A DNA stretch of 64,000 nt from GWE2-40-63 sp050251815. Its GTDB lineage: Bacteria > Bacteroidota > Bacteroidia > Bacteroidales > SZUA-534. The number at the start of each line of letters is the position of its first letter. The stretch's first letter is position 1. This document shows, piece by piece, positions 6,932-17,066 of this stretch. The notes under the pieces are model-generated. The model had not been told where the DNA came from. It did no database searches and worked only from the letters and a program-made list of their open reading frames with translations. The stretch is taken from contig JBFWMB010000005.1 in the NCBI GenBank assembly GCA_050251815.1, forward strand, positions 34,278-98,277. Direction: 5' to 3'. The position numbers and the translations under genes were made by a program.

Positions 6932-9349
6932 TTAGTTTTTTAGGAACCTGTTTTTTAAAGCGGTAAATAGCGATTTGCTTTCCTCATCGTCGTCGTAATA
7001 ACCAGAACCGTAGCCGTAGCCATAACCGTAACCATAGCCGTAACCGTAGCCATAACCGTAGCCATAGCCATATTTTTTCCCGTAATAGCCCGGTACTTTC
7101 ACATCGTTTATTAAAATGTTAAAATCGGGTATATTGGGTTTCTCGTTCAAATCGTTAATCAGGTCGAGTACATCTTTATGTGAATAGTTCTGGCGAATAA
7201 CAAACACATTGACGTCAGAAAACTGTGCAAACAATAAAGCATCAGATACCAAAGCAATGGGAGGTGTGTCGACTACAATAAAATCGAAATTTGCACGGGC
7301 GTAAGTAACAAAATCAATCAGCGCCTGCGTTTCGAGCAAGCGGGCCGGATTTGGCGGAACCGGTCCTGAAACCACTACCGATAAACCTTCAACCGAAGTG
7401 GGCACAATGATATCTTCAATTTTTTCTTTCCCGATTAAGTAAGAACTTAATCCAATGGTATTTTCAATATCGAAATGTCGGTGAATCCGCGGTTTACGTA
7501 AATCCATTCCCACCAGCAGGGTTTTCTTTCCGGTTAAGGCAATAATAGACGCCAGGTTTAGCGAGCAAAAAGTTTTGCCCTCACCACTAATGGTTGAGGT
7601 AACGGTAATTACTTTTGCATCCTCTTTCAACAACAAATATTGCAGGTTTGTTTTTATGGTTCGGAACGATTCGGAAATGGCTGATTTCGGGTTATCGACC
7701 ACCACCAGTTCTGTTTGCTTGCTGTTATGGCCCACTACTCCAAGAATAGGCGCTTTGGTTCGTTCTTCCACATCTTTTTTCGACAATATCTTATTGTTGA
7801 AATAATCGCGAAGAATGATAATGAGGAAAGGAACAAACAAACCAATAACCAATGAAATCATGTAGTTTAGCCGGCTTTTGGGAGCAATTAGTGCAGCCTG
7901 TTCAACCCTTGCTTTATCGAGCACTTTGGCACTGGGGATGTTTGAAGCCATGGTTATACCCGATTCTGCACGTTTTTCGAGCAGGTAGGTATAAATCTGA
8001 TCGTTCAAATCGAATCGGCGCTGAATATTAATTAAGCGTCGCTCGTTCAAAGGCAGTTTTGCAATCTCAACATTTAACACCTTAATTCGTTGCGCTAAAT
8101 CGTCAATGGCAATCTGGTTGGTTTGAATCAGATTCTTTACATTTTCTTCAATCATCTTGCGGACTTCGGCTGTTTTGGAATTTAAAATATCCAGTTTGGG
8201 ATTGCTTTTTACCGATTGCAGCTGCAAACCCACGCGCTCGGCATTCAGACTGTTTAACTGCATTATCAGATTCACCAGCAATTGGTCGCGCACCCCGACC
8301 GATGTGGGAACAATTACATGTTCATCATCGCGTTTGCTGTTCAGGTAATCGAGTAGGTATTTGTAATATTTCGATTCAATCAAAAGCACGGCCTTGTCCG
8401 ATTCCAGTCGTTCAAACTGGTCGTAGAGGGTTTTTCCCTCCTGCGACAAATCGATAATGCGGTTTTCAGTTCTAAACGCCTGCAGGTTTCCTTCGGCCAC
8501 ACTCAACGAATCAACAACAGCACTAATTTGCTCATCGATAAAATGGATGGTATTCAGGGCTATCTGGTTTTTTTCTTCCAATTCGGAACGAATAAACACC
8601 TCGGCCAATTTATTCAGGTAGCGGGCTTCCTTTTCGGCCACATAGCCGGTAGTTGAAAGCGTAAGTATGGTACCTTCCTCGTCGAACAAGCCAATGCCCA
8701 GTTTATTCCGGTATTGATTGGCCAGGTAATCGAGGTTATTTATGTAGAAATAATACTTGTCGGTGGTTGACTGATGAAAATTCTCCGGATTACGAATGGT
8801 GATATTAAAACTGAACCAATCGTTTTCAAATTGCTCGCCAAAACTTAATTCTTTTCTGATGGGTTGCTCGGCCTCTATTTCTAAAAGGTATGTATCGGCA
8901 GAAAGAATGCTAACATAAATTGGAACCCCATATTGCTGATAATGATCCGGATTAAGGTTTACCTGGAGGCGATCGGGGCGGTACAATTCCGGATCGCGAA
9001 TGCGACCGATTCCATAGTAGGTTATCTCAAAATCGAGTTCATCGAGCACGGTACGGTTTAAATCGAAGGAACGAAGTATACCAAAATTATTTTTAAGGTT
9101 GGTTCCCTGTTTAAACAATTCGAGTCCTTGAATCATCTCGTCGCTGTAATACGAATTGGAACCCATTTCGCGAATAAGCAAGGTTGAACTCACCTGAAAT
9201 ACCCGGTCGCTATAGCGATTAATAAGATAAGCGGCCGAAACAGATACAAAAACAGCCAAGGCAAACCAATACCAATTGATTAGTATCTTAAAAATGTATT
9301 TTTTAATGTCGATGGTTTCCTCCTTGTAGATATCGTCGAACTCAGCCAT
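6932..9349 (-). CDS. Wzc-like polysaccharide co-polymerase and tyrosine autokinase
   Basis: This 805-residue inner-membrane protein has the Wzc layout: membrane helix near residues 30-45, large periplasmic Wzz-type region with coiled coil (about 240-470), second membrane helix near 500, then a cytoplasmic BY-kinase domain. The kinase shows Walker A STISGEGKTFCSLN (about 585), Walker A' VGMDLRKPR (about 615) and Walker B FIVVDTPP (about 693). BY-kinases phosphorylate a tyrosine-rich tail; here the tail is a run of about eleven Gly-Tyr dipeptides followed by GSGYYDDDEE, unusually regular. It controls chain length and export of capsule or exopolysaccharide together with the adjacent Wza-like lipoprotein, 3 bp upstream. 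Confidence 0.92.
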   Translation of the reverse strand: MAEFDDIYKEETIDIKKYIFKILINWYWFALAVFVSVSAAYLINRYSDRVFQVSSTLLIREMGSNSYYSDEMIQGLELFKQGTNLKNNFGILRSFDLNRTVLDELDFEITYYGIGRIRDPELYRPDRLQVNLNPDHYQQYGVPIYVSILSADTYLLEIEAEQPIRKELSFGEQFENDWFSFNITIRNPENFHQSTTDKYYFYINNLDYLANQYRNKLGIGLFDEEGTILTLSTTGYVAEKEARYLNKLAEVFIRSELEEKNQIALNTIHFIDEQISAVVDSLSVAEGNLQAFRTENRIIDLSQEGKTLYDQFERLESDKAVLLIESKYYKYLLDYLNSKRDDEHVIVPTSVGVRDQLLVNLIMQLNSLNAERVGLQLQSVKSNPKLDILNSKTAEVRKMIEENVKNLIQTNQIAIDDLAQRIKVLNVEIAKLPLNERRLINIQRRFDLNDQIYTYLLEKRAESGITMASNIPSAKVLDKARVEQAALIAPKSRLNYMISLVIGLFVPFLIIILRDYFNNKILSKKDVEERTKAPILGVVGHNSKQTELVVVDNPKSAISESFRTIKTNLQYLLLKEDAKVITVTSTISGEGKTFCSLNLASIIALTGKKTLLVGMDLRKPRIHRHFDIENTIGLSSYLIGKEKIEDIIVPTSVEGLSVVVSGPVPPNPARLLETQALIDFVTYARANFDFIVVDTPPIALVSDALLFAQFSDVNVFVIRQNYSHKDVLDLINDLNEKPNIPDFNILINDVKVPGYYGKKYGYGYGYGYGYGYGYGYGYGYGSGYYDDDEESKSLFTALKNRFLKN
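6999..7075 (-). repeat. Hexanucleotide-type repeat encoding the Gly-Tyr tail
   Basis: Inside the kinase gene, 6-bp units of the form CCGTAG, CCATAG, CCGTAA and CCATAA (plus-strand reading) alternate for about a dozen copies. Each unit encodes one Gly-Tyr pair, so gain or loss of units would change tail length without a frameshift. Confidence 0.85.
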
Positions 9350-9352
9350 AAT

Positions 9353-10135
9353 TTAGTACGATATATAAGTTAATAATAGCAATAGGGTAGTAAGTCCGCT
9401 AAGTACAACACTTACCGTAGGTGAATTGATGCTGACCATTTTGGCTCGCAAAGGTTTCACATAAATCACATCGCCGGGTTTCAACCAAAAATATTCGCTG
9501 GCCATAAAATCGGTCGAGGTTAAATCGAGCAATGCGGTTTGCGAACCTGAGACTGTTTTGCGAATCACCAATACCTCTTTGGCGTTGCCGTAATTCGAAA
9601 TATCGCCGGCTTTGGCCAGGGCTTCGAGTAAATGTACATCTTTCTTATAAAAAGCATAGGTCGACGGCCTTTGCACCTCACCCAAAACAGAAATCTCATA
9701 ACTCAACAATCGCACATCTACCACCGCACCAATCAGGTATTCGTCGATAATTTTTTGCAGGGTATTGCGGGCCTGTGTAAGCGACTGACCAACCAGATGC
9801 ACTTTACCGATTACCGGCAATTCAATATTTCCTTCATGATCAATCAGGTAACCCTGAATAAAAAGCGACAACTCGTTAAACGTTCCCGACGATGCCGCCG
9901 ATGATTTTTTAAAAGATTCGGTCTGTCCCAGTTCCACACCAAAAATATTGATGTAAATATTATCGCCAATTTGCAAAATAATTTCTTCAGGAATAGTATG
10001 GTTTACCTGTAAACCAATAGAGTCATCGCGCTGAAAGGTTTCCTGAAAATAAAGGGTGGTTTTGTAACGGGCGCAGTTACTAAACAGCACACCAGTAAGC
10101 AAGAGTAAAAAGTATAAACGAAAATTCCGATTCAT
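9353..10135 (-). CDS. Wza-like polysaccharide export lipoprotein
   Basis: A 260-residue outer-membrane-directed lipoprotein: signal peptide with lipobox VLFSNC (Cys21), then a polysaccharide export domain (ILQIGDNIYINIFGVE, through the IQGYLIDHEGNIELPVIGKVHLVGQS segment, about residues 50-140) and an SLBB-type ligand fold (VDVRLLSYEISVLGEVQRPSTY onward in pieces, about 140-200). A hydrophobic C-terminal helix (about 238-258) probably forms the pore-lining or membrane-spanning segment, as in Wza. It should build the outer-membrane exit channel for the polymer handled by the Wzc-like kinase encoded next. First gene of the three-gene minus-strand unit; a promoter lies just upstream. Confidence 0.92.
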   Translation of the reverse strand: MNRNFRLYFLLLLTGVLFSNCARYKTTLYFQETFQRDDSIGLQVNHTIPEEIILQIGDNIYINIFGVELGQTESFKKSSAASSGTFNELSLFIQGYLIDHEGNIELPVIGKVHLVGQSLTQARNTLQKIIDEYLIGAVVDVRLLSYEISVLGEVQRPSTYAFYKKDVHLLEALAKAGDISNYGNAKEVLVIRKTVSGSQTALLDLTSTDFMASEYFWLKPGDVIYVKPLRAKMVSINSPTVSVVLSGLTTLLLLLTYISY

Positions 10136-10155
10136 GGATTTATATTTTCAAAGTA

Positions 10156-10186
10156 CAAACATAAATAACAAATTGATGTAAGCCAA
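10156..10186 (-). promoter_or_regulatory. Promoter for the polysaccharide export unit
   Basis: Minus-strand TTG (10186-10184), 20-bp spacer, TATGTTTG (10163-10156). The predicted transcription start lies only about 14 bp before the 10135 start codon. Confidence 0.5.
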
Positions 10187-10297
10187 TAAAAAAGCAACAT
10201 AAACAATAAATTGCAAGATAGCAGCATTTTTGGTCAATTCAGAACTTCACTTTATCAAAAAAGCAGGCTACACTATTAATATATGTAATATTTCAAC

Positions 10298-10305
10298 TAT
10301 TTTTG
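10298..10305 (+). promoter_or_regulatory. -7 element upstream of the large repeat protein
   Basis: TATTTTTG fits TAnnTTTG and lies about 43 bp before the ATG at 10348. No convincing -33 TTG is seen at the right distance, so this is a weak call. Confidence 0.35.
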
Positions 10306-10347
10306 AACTCGCACGTATATAAGATTCGTAAATTAACTTATTTAGAT

Positions 10348-13300
10348 ATGAAGAGGTTTGGTTTTATTGTTTCCCTTCTAACAAGCATCCTATTTTCTGA
10401 AACCATGTATGGTCAGGAACCAACAGTTCAGGTTTCTAATTTAGCTGTAACAAATGCTACCCCATCATCAATAACACTCTCCTGGACCAATGGCAATGGA
10501 GAAAACACTCTAATTTTATGCAAAGAAGTTGAATTAACCGTTTATGCAATTCCTGACACTTATAGTTTTTTAGCTGACGCAAATTATGGAGATGGAGATT
10601 ATTTAACCGCTACTTCAGGCATGCCTCCAACTACTACTTATAATTATATAGTTTACAACGGCAATGGAAGCAGCATAACCGTGACTGGACTTATGGATGC
10701 CACTAAATATATGTTTTATGCTGTAACCTATAATGGTAGTGGTGGAACTGAGGACTATTTAAATTCTTATGAAACAAACTACCTTTCTCATTTTTCCTCT
10801 CCATTTCAAGCCTCTGATATTACCTTTTCAAGCATTCAGGCAGATGCTATAACTGCATCCTACACATCTGGTAGCGGGGGCAATCGGATTGTATTGGTAA
10901 AAGCTGGTAGCCCTGTAGATGCTGACCCTGTAGATAATACGCAATACACTGCAAATACTGTTTTTGGTTCCGGACAACAACTGGGTACAGGTAATTACGT
11001 GGTGGCAAAGGGTGATAACAACAGTGTAACAGTAACTGGTTTAACAGCCGGAATTACCTACCATTTTAAAGTTTATGAATATATCTCGGACGGAACCAAT
11101 CGCGATTACCGCACCGATGGTTTCGATGAAGTAACTGATAATCCCAACTCACAGATAACCCTTAAGCCAGAACCCACCACCCAGGCTTCTGATATAAGCT
11201 TTACCAGTACAGGTTCAAGCGAAGTAAGTTTAACTTGGACTGCCGGAAACGGCGATGGCAGCATGGTAGTTGTACGTGCAGAAGGAACTACCGAGGTTGA
11301 TCCTGTGGACTTTAATGATTATACAGCAAATACCGCTATTGGTAGTGCCGGCACCACCGGGGCTGGTAATTTTGTGGTATTTAAAGGTCTCGGCACCAGC
11401 GTAACAGTAACCGGTCTTACTCCCGAAACCACCTACCACTTCAAAGTTTACGAATTCAATAACGAAGGTGCACTCTCTAACTATAAAATTGACGGCTATC
11501 CTTCCGGTACAAATCCAAATTCTACAACTACCCTTAAAGGCCAACCAGCCCAGGCTTCTGAACTGGTTTTTACCAACATTACAGAAAACTCCATGACGGT
11601 GAGTTGGACCACTGGTGGTGGGGATGGTGCCGTTCTAATTGCACGCGAGGCCAGTGCAATAGCTGATTTCCCCATTGACGGAACACCTTATTCCGGAGAT
11701 TTGGCATTTGGTTCCGGAGCCAATCTGGGCAACAACACCTTTGTACTATACAATGGTATAGCCGAAACAGCTGACATTACCGGACTTAGCCTGGGTACCA
11801 CGTATCACTTTATGGTATGTGAATATAATAATTCTGGAACTGAAACGGATTACAACACCAACCCGGGAACCAATAATCCCGGCAGTCAGTCCACGCTTAA
11901 AACCTTTCCAACCACTCAGGCAACAGCTATTACAATTACCGACATTCAGGCCAATCAGTTTACGCTAACCTGGACTAACGGCGATGGCGACAATCGGGTG
12001 GTTCTAATGAAGCAGGGTGCTGCAGTAAATGCTATTCCTGCTGATGGGACTAATTATACCGCCAACACGGTTTTTGGTGCCGGAAACCAACTTGGTACAG
12101 GTAATTATGTGGTTTTTAATGGTTCCACCAACAGTGTTACCGTTACCGGACTCGATGCCAACACCAACTATTACGCTAAAGTATTTGAATACAATAATAC
12201 CGGGACTGATATACTTTTTAAAACCGATGATTTTTCAGATTTCAATCCGGCCAGTGCAAAAACACTACCTACGCTTCAAGCTAGCGAACTGGTATTTAGC
12301 AATGTGCAAAACAACTCCATCGATTTAAGCTGGACCCGGGGCAATGGGGATAGTGTATTGGTAGTAGCCAAAGCAGGAACCACCCTGACCGAAACACCCA
12401 CCGAAGGCACAATTTATACTGCCAACGGCACCTTTGAGAGCGGTGAAACAATTGCTCCCGGCGTGTATGTAGTTTATTCGGGAACAGGAACTTCCGTATC
12501 CGTAGATGGTTTAGCAGCCAGCACCGATTACGTTTTTAAAGCCTTTGAATTCAACAATAGTGAACCCTATACTTCCTATTTAAACACCGATGGCAGTAGC
12601 AACAATCCGGCCACACAATCAACCACAGGAGATGAACCTACAACACAAGCCAGCGCTGTTTCATTTGCAAATACAAGCTCGACCCAAACCGACGTGAGCT
12701 GGACAGCAGGAAATGGTGACGGACGCATTGTGCTGGCTTATGAGGGAGATACCCTTTCAGCCCTTCCGGTTGACGGAACTACTTATACCGCCAATGCGAT
12801 ATTTGGAAGCGGTTCCGAAATAGGAACCGGTAACTTTGTAGTTGCTTTGGGTGATGTTATCTCAGAAACAGTTACCGGACTTACTCCGGAATCAGAATAT
12901 CAATTCAGGGTTTTTGAGTATTCAGGTAGTGGTAGTTCTATTAATTACCTTACTTCTGCTGGAAGCGATAACCCAGATAGTGTAACCACACTGGTAGGAA
13001 AACCTATTATTCAAGCCAGTAATGTTACATATGACCAATTGGATACTGAAAGCTACCGGGTAAATTGGACTCACGGCAGTGGAGACAGTCTTTTGGTTGT
13101 TGCCGTTGCAGGTACGTTTACCACAAGCGAAAATCCGGTGGACGAAACCGATTATGTAGCTGATGCAGCCTTTGGAAGCGGTACACTCATTGGCAGTGGA
13201 CGTGTTGTTTACAAAGGAATCTCTGCTGATGGTTCTGTAATTGTTACCAATTTAACAGCGGCCACCAATTATTCTTTTAAGGTATTTGAATACAACTCAA

Positions 13301-16300
13301 TCGGGGGAATTCCTTATTACCAAACTGCTGATGGAACCGACAATCCCACGTCGCGCTCTACCTTAGAAACTGAACCTACTACTCAGGCAGGAACAATAAA
13401 TTTTTCAAGTGTGGGTGCCACTCAGCTTACGTTGGACTGGTCACCAAGGGGAAATGGTACCAATGTAATTGTTATTGCCCGTGAATCCGCAGATATATTG
13501 ACCCATCCCGTTGATGGAACAAGTTATAGTGGCAATAACGATTTTACCTTAGCTGAAGTCTATGCTACCGATCATCGCGTGGTTTTCAACGGTTCTGGAA
13601 CCGGAGCCACCATCACCAATCTGAATCCAAACGCTACCTATTATTTCAGAGCTTATGAATACAATGGCTCAGCATCTACCTGTAATTATCTAACTTCCTC
13701 AGGAGGTTCAAGCAATACTACCACCATAAAAGCTGAACCAACCTTACAAGCCGGTAATTTTTCATTTTCAGTTATTAATACAACTTCATTCACGGTAAAT
13801 TGGAACCGTGGTAATGGCGACAATGTCTTTATTGTTGCCAGCACTACTCCTATCAATCAGGTACCGGCTGATGGAATTGATACCTGTACGGTAAGTTCCG
13901 TTTTTGGTCAAGGGTCTGAAATAGCGCTGGAATCAGGAATTTTTGCTGTTTATAAAGGAACAGCTTCCGCCGTTGATATTAGTGGTTTAACCAGCGCTAC
14001 GCAATACTATTTCAGGGCTTTTGAATACAACAATACAGGTACTGACATTGATTATTTAACAACACCTGATAATTCAGCCTCACAATTTACCTTGTCAACT
14101 GAACCTACCGTGCAGGTTAGTGCTTTTGGCAATACGGTTTATAATGACACCATTTCGCTAGACTGGATAAACGGAAACGGAACCGGACGAATTATTCTGG
14201 CAAAACATGGCAATGCGGTAGATGCAAGCCCCACAGATGGAGTTGAATACACAGCCAGTGCCATCTTTGGTTCAGGAACTGAATTAGGTACCGGCAATTA
14301 TGTAGTATATGCTGGAAACCTACCTGATACGGTTCGCATTACCGGACTCCTGGCTTCAGAAACTTATTATTTTCAGGCTTTTGAATACGATAATACCGGA
14401 GCACTTAACTATTTATTAACCGATGCTCCCACAACATCGGCTACCACCGGAACCAAAGGTGTTCCATCGGTTCAGGCATCTGAAATAAACTTTACCAATC
14501 TGGCTTCCGATAACTTTACCATTAACTGGATCAATGGAAATGGAGAGAACCGCCTGGTAGTTATGCGCGAAGGCGAACAGGGAACTATTAGTACTCCTGT
14601 TGATAATACCAATTATGTGGCTAGCAATGATTGGACCACAAAAGGAACCGAGTTGGAATCATCAGGTTACTATACCGTTTACAATGGTTCAGGGAGTTCA
14701 GTTTCCGTAAGCAATTTAACACCAAACACTACCTACTGGGTTTATGTGTTTGAATACAACAACCCAGCTGGTTTTGAAAGCTATAATACAAACACCGAAA
14801 CCAATAATCCTGCGAATGGAACAACCCTTAAAACGATTCCAACTGGACAGTCCTGGGGAATAAGCAGTGGAACCATTACCTCAAATTCCATTAACATTTC
14901 CTGGACTCGTGGTAACGGAGATAACTGCATTGCGGTAATAAATACGTCCAATAGCTTTTCAGCCTACGATGGTTTCGATCCCCTTGCCAATGCCAATTAC
15001 ATCGGCAGTGGCGAGCAAGTGATTTACAATGGCACCGGAAGTTCCGTTACCGTAAGCGGTTTAGATGGCTCAAGCACCTATTGGTTTAAAGTGATGGAAT
15101 ACAACAATTCAGAAACTTACACCCTGTATCATTCGGCTGATACTACTGACAACCCAATTAGCTTTGCAACACTTGGTACAGCAACCTGGGTTGGAACCAC
15201 CACCGATTGGACAACTAACACCAACTGGTCTCCGACAGCTGTTCCAACTTCACTGCAAAGCGTAATCATTTCATCAGGACAAAGTGCTTATCCGGAACTA
15301 AGTTCATCGCATAGTGTTGACAATATGGTAATTGAAGCCGGTGCAACTATTACCATTGCCGATGGTGGCCACTTAAACATTACCCGCGATTTATTGCTCG
15401 AAAGCCCAACGAGCAGCGGTTCAAGTGGTGCTTTGGTTATTCCGGGTTCAGGAACTATTTCTGTAGGAGGAACCTCAACCATGGAACGCTACAACCCGAA
15501 CCCATTAAGCAGGCGTTTTCTTTCATTTCCTACCCCACCCAGCATCAGCACCTTTAATAATTATTATGTATTTGGCTGGGAGGAACCCAATATAAATTGG
15601 ATCGACATGAACGGAGGCCCTTCAATTGCTACAATGCAAGGTTTGCTGGTCTGGGACGGTCCGCAAATGATAACTTTCACAGGTGCTTTTAATAATGGCA
15701 ACCAAAGCATTAATGTAACCAACAGCTCACCGGGCGATGGAAGCTACGGCTGGAACCTGGTAGGAAATCCTTACCCCAGCACCATTGATTGGGATGCGGC
15801 ATCGGGATGGACATTAAACAATGTAGATGCTACCGCTTATTATTATAATGGTTCAACCTATGACACCTGGAACTCAGGTTCACATTCCGGAACCGGAGGT
15901 GGAACCCAATACATTGCGGCCGGACAGGGATTTTTTGTACATGCTTCGGCCAATGGCTCATTGGGAATGACCAATGAGGTTCGGGTAACCAATACACAAA
16001 ATCTGCTAAAAACAGCCGAAACCGAGAAGCAATTGATACGCATCGAAACAGCAAATAACAATCTTACCAGCGATGCCTTATTGCTATTTTATTCCGATGC
16101 TACCGATGATTTTGATGCACAGTATGATGCCTACAAATTAACGGGCGATTTGCCTGAACTTGCAGAAGTTTACTTTATCAACAAAACAGATCAGCTGGCC
16201 ATCAACACTTTTGCTGCCAATAAACTGGCTGAACTAAACGAAACCCCTCAACTAGTATTTCCATTGGGACTATTAAACCAGACTTCGGGAATTGTTAACT

Positions 16301-16722
16301 TCCGTATTTCCGAAAAACGGAATATACCATCAGACATAAATATTTATGTATATGATGCACTTACCAATGGATACACCAACCTGAATGAAGTGGATTACGA
16401 ATTATTTATTGCCGGAGAAACCAATTACATCGAAGATCGTTTTGAACTTGTATTGTCGAAGAATGCACTTTCAATTAACAACGAAAATTTAGACGTAAAA
16501 ATATGGTCGTTTGCCAGTGAAAAAACTATTTTCATAAAAAGCAGTCAGGCAATTGAAACAAGTTCAAGGGTTTATCTGTATGATCTTACAGGCCGTTTAT
16601 TAAACACCAACACGTGGAATGGCTTAGGTTTACAGGAGTTTAAAGTAGAAGCTGCAGGCACCTATATAATTAAAATTCAAGTTGAAAAAAATATAATAAC
16701 GCAAAAAGTAGTTGTTCAATAA
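10348..16722 (+). CDS. Giant secreted multi-fibronectin-III protein with type IX secretion signal
   Basis: A 2124-residue protein. The ATG at 10348 is chosen because MKRFGFIVSLLTSILFSETMYGQ is a clean signal peptide; an in-frame TTG 45 bp upstream would bury it. Thirteen fibronectin-III-like repeats of about 122 residues follow (starting near residues 24, 153, 277, 400, 521, 643, 764, 886, 1010, 1132, 1254, 1375 and 1499). Each begins with a form of TTQASDISF, holds WTxGNGDG and ends around YHFKVYEYN. Next comes a domain with WVGTTTDWTTNTNWSP (about 1612-1710), then a region with GWNLVGNPYPSTIDW, and finally a type A T9SS C-terminal signal (YDLTGRLLN ... GTYIIKIQ). It should cross the outer membrane by T9SS and stay at the surface or be released. 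An adhesin or matrix role is inference. Confidence 0.9.
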   Translation: MKRFGFIVSLLTSILFSETMYGQEPTVQVSNLAVTNATPSSITLSWTNGNGENTLILCKEVELTVYAIPDTYSFLADANYGDGDYLTATSGMPPTTTYNYIVYNGNGSSITVTGLMDATKYMFYAVTYNGSGGTEDYLNSYETNYLSHFSSPFQASDITFSSIQADAITASYTSGSGGNRIVLVKAGSPVDADPVDNTQYTANTVFGSGQQLGTGNYVVAKGDNNSVTVTGLTAGITYHFKVYEYISDGTNRDYRTDGFDEVTDNPNSQITLKPEPTTQASDISFTSTGSSEVSLTWTAGNGDGSMVVVRAEGTTEVDPVDFNDYTANTAIGSAGTTGAGNFVVFKGLGTSVTVTGLTPETTYHFKVYEFNNEGALSNYKIDGYPSGTNPNSTTTLKGQPAQASELVFTNITENSMTVSWTTGGGDGAVLIAREASAIADFPIDGTPYSGDLAFGSGANLGNNTFVLYNGIAETADITGLSLGTTYHFMVCEYNNSGTETDYNTNPGTNNPGSQSTLKTFPTTQATAITITDIQANQFTLTWTNGDGDNRVVLMKQGAAVNAIPADGTNYTANTVFGAGNQLGTGNYVVFNGSTNSVTVTGLDANTNYYAKVFEYNNTGTDILFKTDDFSDFNPASAKTLPTLQASELVFSNVQNNSIDLSWTRGNGDSVLVVAKAGTTLTETPTEGTIYTANGTFESGETIAPGVYVVYSGTGTSVSVDGLAASTDYVFKAFEFNNSEPYTSYLNTDGSSNNPATQSTTGDEPTTQASAVSFANTSSTQTDVSWTAGNGDGRIVLAYEGDTLSALPVDGTTYTANAIFGSGSEIGTGNFVVALGDVISETVTGLTPESEYQFRVFEYSGSGSSINYLTSAGSDNPDSVTTLVGKPIIQASNVTYDQLDTESYRVNWTHGSGDSLLVVAVAGTFTTSENPVDETDYVADAAFGSGTLIGSGRVVYKGISADGSVIVTNLTAATNYSFKVFEYNSIGGIPYYQTADGTDNPTSRSTLETEPTTQAGTINFSSVGATQLTLDWSPRGNGTNVIVIARESADILTHPVDGTSYSGNNDFTLAEVYATDHRVVFNGSGTGATITNLNPNATYYFRAYEYNGSASTCNYLTSSGGSSNTTTIKAEPTLQAGNFSFSVINTTSFTVNWNRGNGDNVFIVASTTPINQVPADGIDTCTVSSVFGQGSEIALESGIFAVYKGTASAVDISGLTSATQYYFRAFEYNNTGTDIDYLTTPDNSASQFTLSTEPTVQVSAFGNTVYNDTISLDWINGNGTGRIILAKHGNAVDASPTDGVEYTASAIFGSGTELGTGNYVVYAGNLPDTVRITGLLASETYYFQAFEYDNTGALNYLLTDAPTTSATTGTKGVPSVQASEINFTNLASDNFTINWINGNGENRLVVMREGEQGTISTPVDNTNYVASNDWTTKGTELESSGYYTVYNGSGSSVSVSNLTPNTTYWVYVFEYNNPAGFESYNTNTETNNPANGTTLKTIPTGQSWGISSGTITSNSINISWTRGNGDNCIAVINTSNSFSAYDGFDPLANANYIGSGEQVIYNGTGSSVTVSGLDGSSTYWFKVMEYNNSETYTLYHSADTTDNPISFATLGTATWVGTTTDWTTNTNWSPTAVPTSLQSVIISSGQSAYPELSSSHSVDNMVIEAGATITIADGGHLNITRDLLLESPTSSGSSGALVIPGSGTISVGGTSTMERYNPNPLSRRFLSFPTPPSISTFNNYYVFGWEEPNINWIDMNGGPSIATMQGLLVWDGPQMITFTGAFNNGNQSINVTNSSPGDGSYGWNLVGNPYPSTIDWDAASGWTLNNVDATAYYYNGSTYDTWNSGSHSGTGGGTQYIAAGQGFFVHASANGSLGMTNEVRVTNTQNLLKTAETEKQLIRIETANNNLTSDALLLFYSDATDDFDAQYDAYKLTGDLPELAEVYFINKTDQLAINTFAANKLAELNETPQLVFPLGLLNQTSGIVNFRISEKRNIPSDINIYVYDALTNGYTNLNEVDYELFIAGETNYIEDRFELVLSKNALSINNENLDVKIWSFASEKTIFIKSSQAIETSSRVYLYDLTGRLLNTNTWNGLGLQEFKVEAAGTYIIKIQVEKNIITQKVVVQ

Positions 16723-16766
16723 AATAATTTTTATCACTTTTGCAGATTGAGCAGAATAATTAGCCA

Positions 16767-17057
16767 ATGATAGTTAAAGTAACAAAATATATTACTGCTT
16801 TACTTTTTTTACTATTTTTTCCAAGTTTATTGTTTGCCGATGGCACCAAGCCTTCGTCGACCAGTAAAAGCGGGAATTTTAAAAAAAGTAGTTTCTCAAA
16901 GCAGAATAGCTGGAGCTCAGGCGGGAAGGCCCTTACTCCTCCCAATCCGGATGACGCAACGGGAGGAACCAAAGTGCCAATTTCCGGGGGGCTTACTTTC
17001 CTACTCATTGGCAGTACCTTATATTTGGTTAAGCGAGTGAAGGATGAAAACAAATAA
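16767..17057 (+). CDS. PID-CTERM sorting-signal protein (small, Ser/Lys-rich)
   Basis: A 96-residue protein with an N-terminal signal peptide (residues 1-24, ending LLFADG), a short Ser/Lys-rich low-complexity middle, and a three-part C-terminus. That end has PPNPDDATGG spacer, VPISGG (residues 70-75), a hydrophobic stretch TFLLIGSTLYLV, and a basic end KRVKDENK. This is the plan of the PID-CTERM sorting signals of Bacteroidota (usually VPIDGG; here Ser replaces Asp), which are thought to be recognised by exosortase-family enzymes. The exosortase homologue begins 9 bp downstream, so the two look like a dedicated substrate-enzyme pair. The mature part would be only about 45 residues. Function beyond sorting unknown. 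Confidence 0.75.
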   Translation: MIVKVTKYITALLFLLFFPSLLFADGTKPSSTSKSGNFKKSSFSKQNSWSSGGKALTPPNPDDATGGTKVPISGGLTFLLIGSTLYLVKRVKDENK

Positions 17058-17066
17058 TCCTTTTTC

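Noticed and set aside
10303..10347. Upstream TTG start for the giant repeat protein
   Set aside because: It would put 15 residues before a clean signal peptide and overlaps the likely -7 box; the ATG at 10348 is better.
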